The position numbers and the translations under genes were made by a program. From Tabrizicola oligotrophica (lineage in GTDB: Bacteria > Pseudomonadota > Alphaproteobacteria > Rhodobacterales > Rhodobacteraceae), in assembly GCF_011008935.1 (NCBI RefSeq), contig NZ_JAAIVJ010000001.1:124001-188000 (forward strand): a DNA stretch of 64,000 nt. The letters run 5' to 3'. Positions 8,069 through 16,546 of the stretch are shown here, in pieces; within the stretch, counting starts at the first letter, position 1, and every line of letters starts with the position of its first letter. The notes under the pieces are model-generated. The model was given only the letters and a program-made list of their open reading frames with translations. It was not told the origin of the DNA and ran no database searches.

Positions 8069-8306
8069 CACTATGGCTAAATATCGGCAGAATCGCCCGA
8101 TTCGAGAAAATTGGCTCAACAGTCGGCGTCAGGGGCACGGATTGTTGACCGGACAGCCTGCCCGGAAAAGGCGCCGCGCCCGCCCTGCCGCTGTCTGGTG
8201 CCGGGATGGAAACAATCGCCGATTCATCCGCTGATTGTATCAAATATCGAAACAGTTGGCGCAAGAGGCCATGGCTTCAGCTGCGCCCCACTCAACTGCG
8301 CCCCGC

Positions 8307-9149
8307 TCAATTGCGTCCGGTGCGGCTGAGGAAAGCGAGGCGCTCGAACAGCTGCACGTCCTGTTCGTTCTTCAACAGCGCCCCGTAGAGCCGCGGCAGG
8401 CTGTGCTTGCCCTCGCGCCGCAGATCCTCGGGACCGAGATCCTCGGCGAGGATCAGCTTCAGCCAGTCCAGCACCTCCGAGGTCGAGGGCTTCTTCTTCA
8501 GCCCCGGCACCTCGCGCAGGTCGAAGAACTGGGTCAGCGCGGTGGTCAGAAGCTGCTCCTTGATGCCGGGAAAATGCAGCCGCACGATGGCCGCCAGCGT
8601 CTCGGCGTCGGGAAAGCGGATGTAGTGGAAGAAACAGCGGCGCAGGAAGGCGTCGGGCAGCTCCTTTTCGTTGTTCGAGGTGATGATGACGACGGGGCGA
8701 TGCACCGCCTGCACCGTCTCGCCGGTCTCGTAGACGTGGAACTCCATCCGGTCGAGTTCCTGCAGCAGGTCATTCGGGAACTCGATGTCGGCCTTGTCGA
8801 TCTCGTCGATCAGGAGGACGACGCGGGAAGGCGCTTCGAAGGCCTGCCAGAGCTTGCCCTTGCGGATGTAATTCCTGACCTCATGCACCCGCGCCTCGCC
8901 CAGCTGGCTGTCGCGCAGGCGGCTCACGGCGTCGTATTCGTAAAGCCCCTGCTGCGCCTTGGTGGTGGATTTGACATGCCATTCGATCAGCTCCATGTCC
9001 AGCGAGGCCGCCACCTGCCGGGCCAGTTCGGTCTTGCCGGTCCCCGGCTCGCCCTTGACCAGAAGCGGGCGCTGCAACGTCACGGCGGCGTTGACCGCCA
9101 CCGCCAGATCGTCGGCGGCGACATAAGAGGAGGTCGAGGCGAATTTCAT
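8307..9149 (-). CDS. MoxR family AAA+ ATPase
   Basis: A 280-residue AAA+ ATPase of the MoxR branch. Walker A is GEPGTGKTELARQ (about residues 33-45), Walker B is VVLLIDEIDKAD, and sensor 1 is IITSNNEKELPDAF. A long conserved block (EWHVKSTTKAQQGLYEYDA) is diagnostic for the CoxD-like subgroup. MoxR ATPases act as chaperones that activate metalloenzymes or remodel envelope complexes together with VWA proteins such as the one at 4682-5863. I chose the ATG at 9149, where the translation MKFASTSSYVAADDL matches the family start; an ATG 13 codons earlier is in frame. It is separated from the VWA operon by 849 non-coding bases, so it may or may not share a transcript. Confidence 0.9.
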   Translation of the reverse strand: MKFASTSSYVAADDLAVAVNAAVTLQRPLLVKGEPGTGKTELARQVAASLDMELIEWHVKSTTKAQQGLYEYDAVSRLRDSQLGEARVHEVRNYIRKGKLWQAFEAPSRVVLLIDEIDKADIEFPNDLLQELDRMEFHVYETGETVQAVHRPVVIITSNNEKELPDAFLRRCFFHYIRFPDAETLAAIVRLHFPGIKEQLLTTALTQFFDLREVPGLKKKPSTSEVLDWLKLILAEDLGPEDLRREGKHSLPRLYGALLKNEQDVQLFERLAFLSRTGRN

Positions 9150-9320
9150 AATCGGATCAAGGCCCTGAATTGTGTTCGCGAGAGACACTATCCGTCACCG
9201 GAATTTGTCGCAACCGCTAGTGACAATCCCTTTGCATTCCGGTATTGCACCGCCCATTCCGGCCCGTGTCAGGGTATGGCCCGCCCAGATGCGAGGTTCG
9301 CAAGATTGGAGAGTGTTGCC

Positions 9321-9743
9321 ATGAAAGCCGAAGTGTTCCTGCCCGACGATTACCGTCCGGCCGAGGACGAGCCCTTCATGAATGAGCGGCAACTGGAGTA
9401 TTTTCGCCGCAAGTTGCTGATCTGGAAGCAGGAGTTGCTGGACCAGTCGTCCGAGACCATCGAGAATCTGCAAGATTCCGCCCGCAACGTGCCCGATCTG
9501 GCCGACCGTGCCAGCGAGGAGACCGACCGCGCGCTGGAGCTGCGCACCCGTGACCGGCAGCGCAAGCTGGTGTCGAAGATCGACGCCGCGCTGCGCCGGA
9601 TCGACGAGGGCGAATATGGCTACTGCGAGATGACCGGCGAGCCGATCAGCCTCAAGCGGCTGGACGCCCGTCCGATCGCCACCATGACGCTGGAAGCGCA
9701 GGAAAAGCACGAGCGCCGCGAGAAGGTGCACCGCGACGAATGA
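9321..9743 (+). CDS. dksA: RNA polymerase-binding transcription factor DksA
   Basis: A 140-residue DksA homologue. The long helical region (residues 20-95) forms the coiled coil that enters the RNA polymerase secondary channel. The tip carries the functional acidic motif in PDLADRASEE (residues 59-67). The C-terminal zinc-finger region (GEYGYCEMTGEPI) keeps only one cysteine, Cys102. The partner that should follow three residues later is Thr105, and the second pair is also absent, so zinc binding is unlikely. DksA with ppGpp adjusts rRNA and amino-acid gene transcription. It is a single-gene unit with its own terminator at 9792-9816. The ATG at 9321 is the family start; the open frame upstream is a shadow of moxR. 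Confidence 0.93.
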   Translation: MKAEVFLPDDYRPAEDEPFMNERQLEYFRRKLLIWKQELLDQSSETIENLQDSARNVPDLADRASEETDRALELRTRDRQRKLVSKIDAALRRIDEGEYGYCEMTGEPISLKRLDARPIATMTLEAQEKHERREKVHRDE

Positions 9744-9791
9744 CCGCCGGTGCCGGGGCTTGTGCGCCGGCACGGATGTCGTGAAGCTGAG

Positions 9792-9816
9792 GCCGGGCCG
9801 CTGCGCCCGGCTTTTT
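9792..9816 (+). terminator. Intrinsic terminator of dksA
   Basis: GCCGGGC (9792-9798), a six-base loop, GCCCGGC (9805-9811), then five T. It ends dksA just before the monooxygenase gene. Confidence 0.8.
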
Positions 9817-9836
9817 CATTCGGGGGTGCGCAGGAC

Positions 9837-11009
9837 ATGGCGCAAGAGGTCACGATTCTCGGGGCAGGTGTGGCGGGGCTGACGGCGGCGCTGGCGCTGG
9901 CGCAAAAAGGCTTTTCCGTCACCGTGCTGGAGCAGGCCGATGCCATCCGCGAGGTGGGGGCGGGCCTGCAGATCAGCCCGAACGCCGCAGTGGTGTTGCG
10001 AGCGCTTGGCCTTGGCGCGGCGCTGGAGGCGGCGCAGGGCCGGGCGCAGGCGGTGCGGCTCTGCGACGGGCTGACCGGCGAGACGGTCCTGAACATGGAT
10101 CTGATGCGGCTGCGTCCCGATCAGGGCTACCACTTCCTGCATCGGGCCGACCTCATCGACATGCTGGCGGCGGCGGTGCGTGCCGCCGGGGTGCAGATCC
10201 GGCTCTTGCAGCGGATCGAGACGGTTGACCTGTCCGGCCCGCGTCCGCGCTTGGTGACCGGGCAGGGTGCCGAGGTGGAGACTGATCTGCTGATCGGCGC
10301 CGACGGGTTGCAGTCGAAAACCCGCACGGCGCTGAACGGGGTGGAGACGCCGTTCTTCACCCGGCAGGTCGCCTGGCGCGCGCTGGTGCCGGAACGGCCC
10401 GGTGCTGCGCCCGTGGCCGAGGTTCACATGGGGCCGGGGCGGCATCTGGTCAGCTATCCGCTGCGCGGCGGCCGGTTGCGCAACATCGTCGCGGTCGAGG
10501 AGCGCGCGCGCTGGGTCGAAGAGGGTTGGTCGCTGCGCGACGATCCGATGGAGATGCGGCTCGCCTTCGAACGGTTTTCCCCGCGGGTGCAGGGCTGGCT
10601 GGAGCAGGTGCAGGATGTCTACCTCTGGGGCCTGTTCCGCCATCCGGTGGCCGAGGTCTGGCACAAAGCGATGCCGCAGGGGGCGGTGGCCATCCTGGGC
10701 GATGCGGCGCATCCGACGCTGCCCTTCCTTGCCCAAGGGGCGGCCATGGCAATCGAGGACGCCTGGACGCTTGCCGCCCATCTGGCCAAGGCCCCCGCGG
10801 CCGAGGCCCTGCCGCATTGGCAGGCGGCGCGCCGCCCGCGCTGCGCGCGCATCGTGGCGGCGGCCAACGGCAATGCACGGGCCTATCATCTGGCAGGCCC
10901 GCTGCGCGGCGTGGCGCATCTGGGGTTGAAGATCGGCAGCGCGCTCAGCCCGGGCTTTGCGCTGTCACGCTATGACTGGCTTTATGGCCATGACGTGACG
11001 CGGGCCTGA
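9837..11009 (+). CDS. FAD-dependent aromatic monooxygenase (salicylate hydroxylase-like)
   Basis: A 390-residue group A flavin monooxygenase. The N-terminal ADP-binding motif is ILGAGVAGLTAALALAQKG (residues 6-24), followed by the acidic end of beta-2 (VTVLEQ). The second FAD motif LIGADGLQSKTR lies mid-protein, and the ribityl-binding GDAAHPTLPFLAQGAAMAIED follows at about 288-308. These enzymes use NAD(P)H and O2 to hydroxylate aromatic rings. The substrate cannot be told from the sequence; salicylate, 3-hydroxybenzoate or a nicotinate derivative are typical annotations. No aromatic-degradation genes are adjacent. I chose the ATG at 9837, right after the dksA terminator; it lies in an AGGACATGG context. 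Confidence 0.82.
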   Translation: MAQEVTILGAGVAGLTAALALAQKGFSVTVLEQADAIREVGAGLQISPNAAVVLRALGLGAALEAAQGRAQAVRLCDGLTGETVLNMDLMRLRPDQGYHFLHRADLIDMLAAAVRAAGVQIRLLQRIETVDLSGPRPRLVTGQGAEVETDLLIGADGLQSKTRTALNGVETPFFTRQVAWRALVPERPGAAPVAEVHMGPGRHLVSYPLRGGRLRNIVAVEERARWVEEGWSLRDDPMEMRLAFERFSPRVQGWLEQVQDVYLWGLFRHPVAEVWHKAMPQGAVAILGDAAHPTLPFLAQGAAMAIEDAWTLAAHLAKAPAAEALPHWQAARRPRCARIVAAANGNARAYHLAGPLRGVAHLGLKIGSALSPGFALSRYDWLYGHDVTRA

Positions 11010-11012
11010 GGC

Positions 11013-11137
11013 GGCCCCCCACCCCCGGCCCCATTTAGGGGGAGAGGAGGGGCCATCGGTGCAGATCGGCGGTCTTTGTCAGACCGATGCAGAGTCGGGG
11101 CGCGGTTCCCCTCTCCAAGGGGCGAGGGGAGGGGCTG
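11013..11137. repeat. C-rich/G-rich intergenic repeat (family A)
   Basis: Runs of the type CCCCCACCCCCGG and GGGGGAGAGGAGGGG flank an imperfect stem around ATCGGCGGTCT and AGACCGAT, followed by CCCCTCTCC and GAGGGGAGGGG. The same kind of element recurs at 37240-37292 and several times in 41072-41940. It fills the 183-bp gap between two genes. Confidence 0.6.
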
Positions 11138-11192
11138 GAGGGCGGCAACCGCCAAGACCTTCCCGGTCAGGCCGGATGTTGCGGCGAGCGGG

Positions 11193-11678
11193 TCAGGCCG
11201 CGACCGGAACCGCTGCGCAGGCCAGTTCCGTGCCGCCGGCAAAGATCACCTCGGGGCCGGCGAAGCGCAGGGCGACAAAGCGCGCCTCGGGCAGGATGTC
11301 GGCGCGGATGAATTCGCCGTCGCACAGGCTGGCGGCGGCAACCTGCGCCTCGGTGCGGCCGTAGAGCGCCTTGGCCCGCCAGTCGCGGATCAGGACGGCC
11401 TGCGCGGGCGCCACGAAGATCACTGCGTCCGGGCGGCCGACGCCAAGGCTGTCGGGCGAGATCGCCACCACGCGGGCGTTTTCCACTCGGGTCACCTCGA
11501 CCTGCAGCACCTTGCGCATGCCGTTGCGGGTGATGACGCGGTCGCCGGGCATGAGGAATTCCACCGGCAATTCGCCGTCCAGTGTCAGCACCGGCGTGCC
11601 CTGCACCAGCCCGGTGCCGGCGAAGATCTCTTGCGCGCTGGTTTCCGCCGCGAAGGAAGCCTCAGCCAGTTGTGCCAT
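11193..11678 (-). CDS. Stand-alone Hint domain protein
   Basis: A 161-residue protein that is almost entirely a Hint (hedgehog/intein) module. The block starts GTPVLTLDGELPVEFLMPGD (about residues 27-46) and continues with VITRNGMRKVLQVE. In the larger Hint proteins of this window the equivalent block is preceded by CFTPGT. Here the residue at the catalytic position is not cysteine (VQGTPV), so classical self-cleavage is doubtful. A C-terminal segment matches the AEILPEARFVALRF-type tail seen in Rhodobacteraceae Hint proteins. It has no signal peptide. Neighbours (monooxygenase, tRNA-Leu) give no hint of role. The ATG at 11678 is the only good start. Confidence 0.65.
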   Translation of the reverse strand: MAQLAEASFAAETSAQEIFAGTGLVQGTPVLTLDGELPVEFLMPGDRVITRNGMRKVLQVEVTRVENARVVAISPDSLGVGRPDAVIFVAPAQAVLIRDWRAKALYGRTEAQVAAASLCDGEFIRADILPEARFVALRFAGPEVIFAGGTELACAAVPVAA

Positions 11679-11933
11679 CGCGAAGTCCCCCTGTGCTGTC
11701 CGCGCCCCTGCGCTGTGCCTTCTTTCCGCCTGATTGTGGCGAGATTGGGGTGGACCCGCGCTTTTTTCGCGGCCATGGCCCGGCGGGCAGCCGGGATCCC
11801 CGCAATCGACCCCGGCTGCTGCAGGCCCGTTTTTTCCTCTCGCATCCCGGTTCGGCCTTTGTTAGAAGGGCGCGGAATTCAAGGCGTGCGCGGTCCTGCC
11901 CTTGCGGCGGGTCGGGTGCGCCTTGGTGAATTT

Positions 11934-12018
11934 GCGGGTGTGGCGAAATTGGCAGACGCACTGGATTTAGGTTCCAGCGCCGCAAGGCGTGGGGGTTCAA
12001 GTCCCTCCACCCGCACCA
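11934..12018 (+). tRNA. tRNA-Leu (anticodon UAG)
   Basis: Acceptor arms GCGGGTG (11934-11940) and CACCCGC (12008-12014) pair perfectly, with discriminator A and encoded CCA at 12016-12018. The anticodon stem CTGGA/TCCAG encloses loop TTTAGGT, giving anticodon UAG, which reads CUN leucine codons. There is a long variable arm (GCCGCAAGGCG) as in class II tRNAs and a T-loop TTCAAGT. Confidence 0.97.
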
Positions 12019-12042
12019 GATTGGGATGAAAAGGACGACGAC

Positions 12043-13377
12043 ATGCAGGTCACCGAGACCCTGAAAGACGGCCTCAAGCGCGGCTACACCATCACGGTGT
12101 CGGCGGCGGAGCTTGACGCCGAAGTGCAGAAGAAACTGATCGAGGCGCAGCCCGAGGTCGAGATCAAGGGCTTCCGCAAGGGCAAGGTGCCGCTGGCGAT
12201 CCTGAAAAAGCAGTTCGGCCAGCGCATTCTGGGCGATGCCATGCAGGACGCCATCGACGGCGCGATGAAAGCGCATTTCGACCAGACCGGCGACCGTCCG
12301 GCGCTGCAGCCCGAAGTCAAGATGGTTGACGGCGAGACCTGGAAAGAAGGTCAGGATGTCGTGGTCGAGATGACCTACGAATGCCTGCCGCCAATTCCGG
12401 AAGTGGACGCGGCCAAGATCACGCTCGACCGGCTGTCGGTGAAGGCCGACGACGCGGCGATCGACGAGGCGCTGAAGAACCTCGCCTCCTCGTCGCAAAG
12501 CTTTGAGGCCAAGAAGAAGGCCCAGAAGGCCAAGAAGGGCGATCAGGTCGTGATCGACTTCAAGGGTTCGGTTGACGGCGAATATTTCGAAGGCGGCGCC
12601 GGCGAGGATTACCCGCTGGTTCTCGGCTCCAACTCCTTCATCCCGGGCTTTGAAGACCAGCTGATCGGCGCCAAGACCGGCGACGAGGTCAAGGTCGAGG
12701 TCTCCTTCCCGGAAAACTACGGCGCTGCCCATCTGGCCGGCAAGGCCGCGGTGTTCGAGTGCACCGTCAAGGAAGTGCGCGAACCGAAGGAAGCCGAGAT
12801 CGACGACGAGCTGGCCAAGAAGTTCGGTGCCGAGGATCTGGCGGCCCTGAAGGGCCAGATCGCCGAGCGTCTGGAAGCCGAATACAAGGGCGCCGCCCGG
12901 GCCGTGCTGAAGCGCGCGCTGCTCGACCAGCTTGACGCGCAGGTGAAGTTCGACCTGCCGTCGGCTCTGGTTGACGCCGAGGCGGCGCAGATCGCCCACC
13001 AGCTCTGGCACGAGGAAAACCCCGACGTGCATGACCACAACCACGGCGCCATGGAGCCGACCGACGAGCACAAGAAGCTGGCCGAGCGCCGCGTGCGCCT
13101 GGGTCTGGTGCTGGCCGAGGTTGGCCGCAAGGCCGAAGTCACCGTCACCGACGCCGAGATGACCCAGGCGGTTCTCTCCGCCGCCCGTCAGTATCCGGGC
13201 CAGGAGCGCGCCTTCTTCGAATTCGTGCAGAAGAACGCCCAGATGCAGCAGCAGCTGCGCGCGCCGGTGTTCGAGGACAAGGTTGTCGATCACATCGTGG
13301 CCGGGGCGAAAGTCACCGACAAGGACGTCTCGAAAGACGAGCTGCAGAAGCTGGTCGAAGCGCTGGACGAGATGTAA
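12043..13377 (+). CDS. tig: Trigger factor, ribosome-associated chaperone and prolyl isomerase
   Basis: A 444-residue trigger factor of normal length. The ribosome-binding domain carries the signature GFRKGKVP (residues 43-50). The FKBP-type isomerase domain spans about 150-245, with [19 protein letters not shown]. The remainder is the helical substrate-binding domain with a charged tail. It binds at the ribosomal exit tunnel and shields nascent chains. It starts 24 bases after tRNA-Leu(UAG) and may be read from the same promoter. In many bacteria clpP-clpX follow tig; here they do not. The short His-rich stretch VHDHNHGA near residue 350 is a small peculiarity. The ATG at 12043 matches the family start MQVTETL. 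Confidence 0.97.
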   Translation: MQVTETLKDGLKRGYTITVSAAELDAEVQKKLIEAQPEVEIKGFRKGKVPLAILKKQFGQRILGDAMQDAIDGAMKAHFDQTGDRPALQPEVKMVDGETWKEGQDVVVEMTYECLPPIPEVDAAKITLDRLSVKADDAAIDEALKNLASSSQSFEAKKKAQKAKKGDQVVIDFKGSVDGEYFEGGAGEDYPLVLGSNSFIPGFEDQLIGAKTGDEVKVEVSFPENYGAAHLAGKAAVFECTVKEVREPKEAEIDDELAKKFGAEDLAALKGQIAERLEAEYKGAARAVLKRALLDQLDAQVKFDLPSALVDAEAAQIAHQLWHEENPDVHDHNHGAMEPTDEHKKLAERRVRLGLVLAEVGRKAEVTVTDAEMTQAVLSAARQYPGQERAFFEFVQKNAQMQQQLRAPVFEDKVVDHIVAGAKVTDKDVSKDELQKLVEALDEM

Positions 13378-13401
13378 TCCACCGCCAAAGGCAATTCCCG
13401 G

Positions 13402-13434
13402 GGGCCGTGGCGCAAGCTGCGGCCCTTTGGTTTT
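13402..13434 (+). terminator. Probable terminator of tig
   Basis: GGGCCG (13402-13407) pairs with CGGCCC (13420-13425) across a 12-base loop, followed by TTTGGTTTT. It is a modest intrinsic terminator 25 bases after the tig stop. Confidence 0.55.
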
Positions 13435-13446
13435 GCGTCCTCAGGT

Positions 13447-13650
13447 CCGGGCGGGGAAAGGCATCGCCTTTCCCCGCCCGGCTGCGATCACGGGTCCGCA
13501 AGAGACGGGTCCGCCTTCACGACCTAAGGCCAGCGCCCGACCTGGCGGGCGAGAAGCGCCCGCCGAGGGCGGGGCGGGCGCTGGCCGGGGCTTTGGGCCC
13601 CGGCGGTCAACCTGACCCTGCGCCGCATGGCCAAGGCGATGGCCTTGGCC
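13447..13650. repeat. Chain of perfect hairpins
   Basis: Five perfect inverted repeats follow one another in the 324-bp gap: 13447-13462 with 13466-13481 (16 bp, three-base loop); outer arms 13528-13539 with 13575-13586 (12 bp) enclosing 13544-13551 with 13557-13564 (8 bp); 13585-13591 with 13597-13603 (7 bp); and 13629-13636 with 13643-13650 (8 bp). None has a T-tract. No gene is present in this gap. Confidence 0.75.
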
Positions 13651-13701
13651 AAACCTCCGCGGCCTCTCGCCCAATCCGCCTGCCTCTGATAGGGAAGCGC
13701 C

Positions 13702-14451
13702 ATGACCAACATCCTTCCCCACCTTCCCGCCGACCGCATCCTTGCCGCGCTCTCGCGCAGCCCCGGCAATGAATTGCGCACCGGCAAGTTCGACAGCCCC
13801 GAATCCTCGGCCGCGCTGGTGGCCAATGGCTTTGGCGCCTTCCTGACCCGCCCGGCCGACCTGCCGCCCTTGCCGGGTGTGCCGATGGGGCCGGTCCTGT
13901 CGGTGGAGCTGGAGGCCGAGATGCGGTTCCCGTGGTCTGGCGGGCGCAATCCCTGGCTGGATGTCGGCCTGGCCACGGCGACGACACTGGTGGGGGTGGA
14001 GGCGCGGCGCTATGAACCGTTCCGCCCGGCCAAGGCCACCGGCTTTGCCGAGGTCTACGACCGCCCGGTCTGGGGCGCGCAGATGGGCCGCTACACCCGG
14101 CTGATGGCCGATCTGGTTGCCGGGCGGGTGGCGTTTCAGGCGCTTGATGCGGTGCAGCTGGTCAAGGATGCCCTCGCGCTGCGCACGCAGGCGGAAAAGC
14201 AGGCCAAGGGGGCGGTGCTGGCCTATCTTTACGCCGAGCCCAAGGTCTGGGCCAAATCCGGCAAGCCGGTGGACCCGGAGCGGGTGCGGCTGCACCGCCA
14301 CGAGCTTGCGCAGTTCGCGGGACTGGTGAAGGGCGATCAGGTGGTGTTCGTGCCGCTTCGCTGGGCGGACTTGCTTGCCGATTGGGCCAAGCGCCCGGCG
14401 CTTGCCGCCCATGTCGCGGCACTGCGCGGCGCCTTTGGCGATCTGGGCTAG
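13702..14451 (+). CDS. Conserved hypothetical protein, possibly PD-(D/E)XK nuclease-like
   Basis: A 249-residue soluble protein with no signal or membrane segment. The middle part, NPWLDVGLATATTLVGVEAR (about residues 92-111), has an acidic residue and a later glutamate on neighbouring strands. This faintly resembles the core of PD-(D/E)XK nuclease-like hypothetical proteins (PGN_0703 type), but the expected lysine is replaced by arginine. A long helix (QLVKDALALRTQAEKQAKGA) follows. I would not claim nuclease activity. Codon use is typical of the host. It is preceded by the hairpin chain and followed tail-to-tail, with a four-base overlap of stop regions, by the DMT transporter gene. Confidence 0.7.
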   Translation: MTNILPHLPADRILAALSRSPGNELRTGKFDSPESSAALVANGFGAFLTRPADLPPLPGVPMGPVLSVELEAEMRFPWSGGRNPWLDVGLATATTLVGVEARRYEPFRPAKATGFAEVYDRPVWGAQMGRYTRLMADLVAGRVAFQALDAVQLVKDALALRTQAEKQAKGAVLAYLYAEPKVWAKSGKPVDPERVRLHRHELAQFAGLVKGDQVVFVPLRWADLLADWAKRPALAAHVAALRGAFGDLG

Positions 14452-15395
14452 GCTTGCTTGACCGCGTCCGAGGGGCTGTCGGACACCCCCTCGGAGCGCA
14501 GCACGTAAACTCCCGCCGCGACGATGGTGGCAATGCCCAGCCACCCCAGCGCATCGGGCAGATCGCCCCAGATGAGCCAGCCCCAGAGGATGCCCCAGAA
14601 GGCGAAGCTGAATTCGAAGGGCGCCACGATTGAGGCTTGCGCGATGCGATAGGCCTGCGTCAAGAGCGTCAGCCCGACAGCGGCGATGACCCCGCAAGAG
14701 GCCATCAGGAACAGATCCCAGGTCGAAGGCCAGACCCAGCCGCGGGTCAAGAAGGCCAGCGAGGGATGCACCCCCTCGGCATTGCCGCCCCGACCATAGA
14801 CCAGCGCCAGCGCGGCGGCGCAGGCGAGAAACGCCAGGTTGCCCCAGAAGGCCATGGCGGCGGCGCTGTCTCTGGTGCCCATGACGCGGGCAAGGATCAT
14901 CGAGCCGGCATAGGCAACACCGCACAGCACCGGCAGCAGTGCCGCCCAGTCGAACAACTCGCCCCCCGGCCGCACCATCAGGAGCACGCCGGCAAACCCC
15001 GCCGCGACTGCCAGCCAGCGCGCGGCCGAGACCCGCTCGCTGAGGAGGAAGACCGACATGACCACGATCATCAGCGGCGCGGTGAAGTAAAGCGCCACAG
15101 TGGTCGCCATCGGCAGCGCCGCCAGCGCCAGATAGTAAAGCGTATAGGCAAGGAAGTTCAGCAGGCCCCGCAGCAGCATCGCCGGCCAGGTCGGGCTGAC
15201 GAGCGTGCGCAGCGTGCCGTCGAAGGCCCATGTGATGGCCAGCAGGCAGGGAATGGCGGTCAGGCTACGGATCAGCATCGCCTGATGCAGGGGATAATCC
15301 CCGGAGATCAGCTTCAGAATCAGGTCCTGCACCGAGAAAATGGCGATGCCGGCAACAAGGGCGAGGATGCCCTTCAGGGCGGAATTCTGGGTCAT
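14448..15395 (-). CDS. DMT superfamily transporter (EamA type)
   Basis: A 315-residue inner-membrane protein with ten hydrophobic helices arranged as two EamA repeats. The repeat-1 features include LKLISGDYPLHQAMLIRS and the repeat-2 features include FAFWGILWGWLIWGDLPD near the C-terminus. Members export or import small metabolites (amino acids, S-adenosylmethionine, riboflavin, drugs); the substrate is not predictable here. The ATG at 15395 is preferred over an in-frame TTG four codons upstream. It is convergent with the preceding hypothetical gene and upstream of nothing on its own strand, so it is probably a single-gene unit. Confidence 0.85.
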   Translation of the reverse strand: MTQNSALKGILALVAGIAIFSVQDLILKLISGDYPLHQAMLIRSLTAIPCLLAITWAFDGTLRTLVSPTWPAMLLRGLLNFLAYTLYYLALAALPMATTVALYFTAPLMIVVMSVFLLSERVSAARWLAVAAGFAGVLLMVRPGGELFDWAALLPVLCGVAYAGSMILARVMGTRDSAAAMAFWGNLAFLACAAALALVYGRGGNAEGVHPSLAFLTRGWVWPSTWDLFLMASCGVIAAVGLTLLTQAYRIAQASIVAPFEFSFAFWGILWGWLIWGDLPDALGWLGIATIVAAGVYVLRSEGVSDSPSDAVKQA

Positions 15396-15715
15396 GATGC
15401 CGGCCAAGCTAGCCGTTCGGCAAGGTCAGGCTAGGCTATCCGCGACAGAAAGTGTCAAAGCCCGGCAAGGGTGTGCGCCGTCTCGGGCAGGCGTTTCAGG
15501 CCGGCCGTTGCGAAGCACCCGATGCGGCGTTCCAATGCGCGCGGGGAGAGCGGGAAGGGGGCATGGCGTGCTCTACTCTGTGCAATTTTGTACGGCACAA
15601 GATTTTGCTCCACAAAACACCAGATTGCAGCGCAATGTCGGCCATGGCCCCGCCAAAAACAAAACCGCGCCCCGGTTGCCCGGGGCGCGGTTTGCCAACC
15701 TTTCTTGCGAAAGGA
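15396..15715. other. Intergenic interval between the DMT gene and rplI
   Basis: A 320-bp gap with no convincing gene. The segment 15560-15660 is AT-richer and could hold the promoter of the minus-strand DMT transporter. The right end is the rplI terminator. Confidence 0.6.
15650..15692 (-). terminator. Intrinsic terminator of the rpsF-rpsR-rplI operon
   Basis: AAACCGCGCCCCGG (15661-15674) pairs perfectly with CCGGGGCGCGGTTT (15679-15692) around loop TTGC. On the minus strand the stem is followed by a T-rich tract (complement of 15650-15660). Confidence 0.9.
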
Positions 15716-16285
15716 TTATTCTTCGCTGGCCGCAGCGCCCATTTCGTCGAACAGCTCGGCGATCTCGAAATCGGCGGCCGCTTCGGCTTCGGCAGCCAGG
15801 TCCTGGATCGACTTGCCCGAAGCCTGGATTGCGGCTTCTTCGACCGAACGGGCCACGTTCAGCTGGATCTTCACCACGACTTCGGGGTGCAGCGTCACGG
15901 TGACGGCGTGCAGGCCGAGGTCCTTGATCGGACGGTCCAGCACGACCTGACCGCGGCCGACGGTGAATCCGCCATCGGTGGCCGCATCGGCGGCGTCGCG
16001 TGCGGTGACCGAGCCGTAAAGCGCGCCGGCGTCCGAGGCCGAGCGAATCACGACAAAGCTCTGACCGTCCAGCTTGGCGCCAACGGCTTCGGCTTCTTTC
16101 CGGGTCTCGAGGTTGGTGGCCTCAAGCTGGGCTTTCTTGGCCTCAAACGACTTGATGTTGGCTTCCGAGGCCCGCAGCGCCTTGCCCTGCGGCAAAAGGT
16201 AGTTGCGGCCGAAGCCGTCCTTGACGTTCACCACGTCGCCCATCTGGCCCAGCTTGGCCACACGCTGAAGAAGGATCACTTGCAT
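15716..16285 (-). CDS. rplI: 50S ribosomal protein L9
   Basis: A 189-residue L9. The N-terminal rRNA-binding domain begins [17 protein letters not shown] and continues with the signature [15 protein letters not shown] long connecting helix ([20 protein letters not shown]) leads to the C-terminal domain. The protein is about 40 residues longer than E. coli L9 because of an acidic Ala/Glu-rich tail ([18 protein letters not shown]), which alphaproteobacterial L9 proteins commonly have. It is the last gene of the rpsF-rpsR-rplI operon, 11 bases after rpsR, with a strong terminator directly downstream. Confidence 0.97.
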   Translation of the reverse strand: MQVILLQRVAKLGQMGDVVNVKDGFGRNYLLPQGKALRASEANIKSFEAKKAQLEATNLETRKEAEAVGAKLDGQSFVVIRSASDAGALYGSVTARDAADAATDGGFTVGRGQVVLDRPIKDLGLHAVTVTLHPEVVVKIQLNVARSVEEAAIQASGKSIQDLAAEAEAAADFEIAELFDEMGAAASEE

Positions 16286-16296
16286 GGCAGGTCTCC

Positions 16297-16524
16297 TTAT
16301 TTCACGGCATAGGGCAGCAGGGCGAGGAAGCGGGCGCGCTTGATGGCTTGCGCCAGTTCACGCTGCTTCTTGGCCGAGACTGCGGTGATGCGGGACGGAA
16401 CGATCTTGCCGCGCTCGGAAATGTAGCGCTGCAGCAGACGGGTGTCCTTGTAGTCGATCGCCGGAGCATTGTCGCCCGAGAAGGGGCACACTTTCCGGCG
16501 GCGGAAAAACGGTTTGTTCGCCAT
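16297..16524 (-). CDS. rpsR: 30S ribosomal protein S18
   Basis: A 75-residue S18 of normal size. The N-terminal basic stretch [12 protein letters not shown] is followed by the conserved core [20 protein letters not shown] and the [24 protein letters not shown]-binding helix. S18 binds S6 on the platform of the small subunit, which explains the rpsF-rpsR gene order. A ribosome site precedes the ATG and 22 bases separate it from rpsF. Confidence 0.98.
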   Translation of the reverse strand: MANKPFFRRRKVCPFSGDNAPAIDYKDTRLLQRYISERGKIVPSRITAVSAKKQRELAQAIKRARFLALLPYAVK

Positions 16525-16546
16525 GGGTTATGGTCCTTTTCTCAGA

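Larger units (their letters stand above)
7458..8306. other. 849-bp non-coding interval with hairpins
   Basis: No ORF here looks real: the longest frames are Arg/Pro-rich shadows. The left half (7540-7845) is very GC-rich and holds two strong inverted repeats (7547-7588 and 7813-7840). The right half (7880-8300) is clearly AT-richer, like promoter DNA. I looked for RNase P RNA, SRP RNA and tmRNA signatures and saw none. The interval lies between the end of moxR and the start of the DUF2927 operon, both on the minus strand. Confidence 0.6.

Noticed and set aside
7458-8306. RNase P RNA, SRP RNA or tmRNA in the structured gap
   Set aside because: I looked for GAGGAAAGTCC, CAGGTCCGGAAGGAAGC and a tRNA-like domain with tag frame on both strands and found none.
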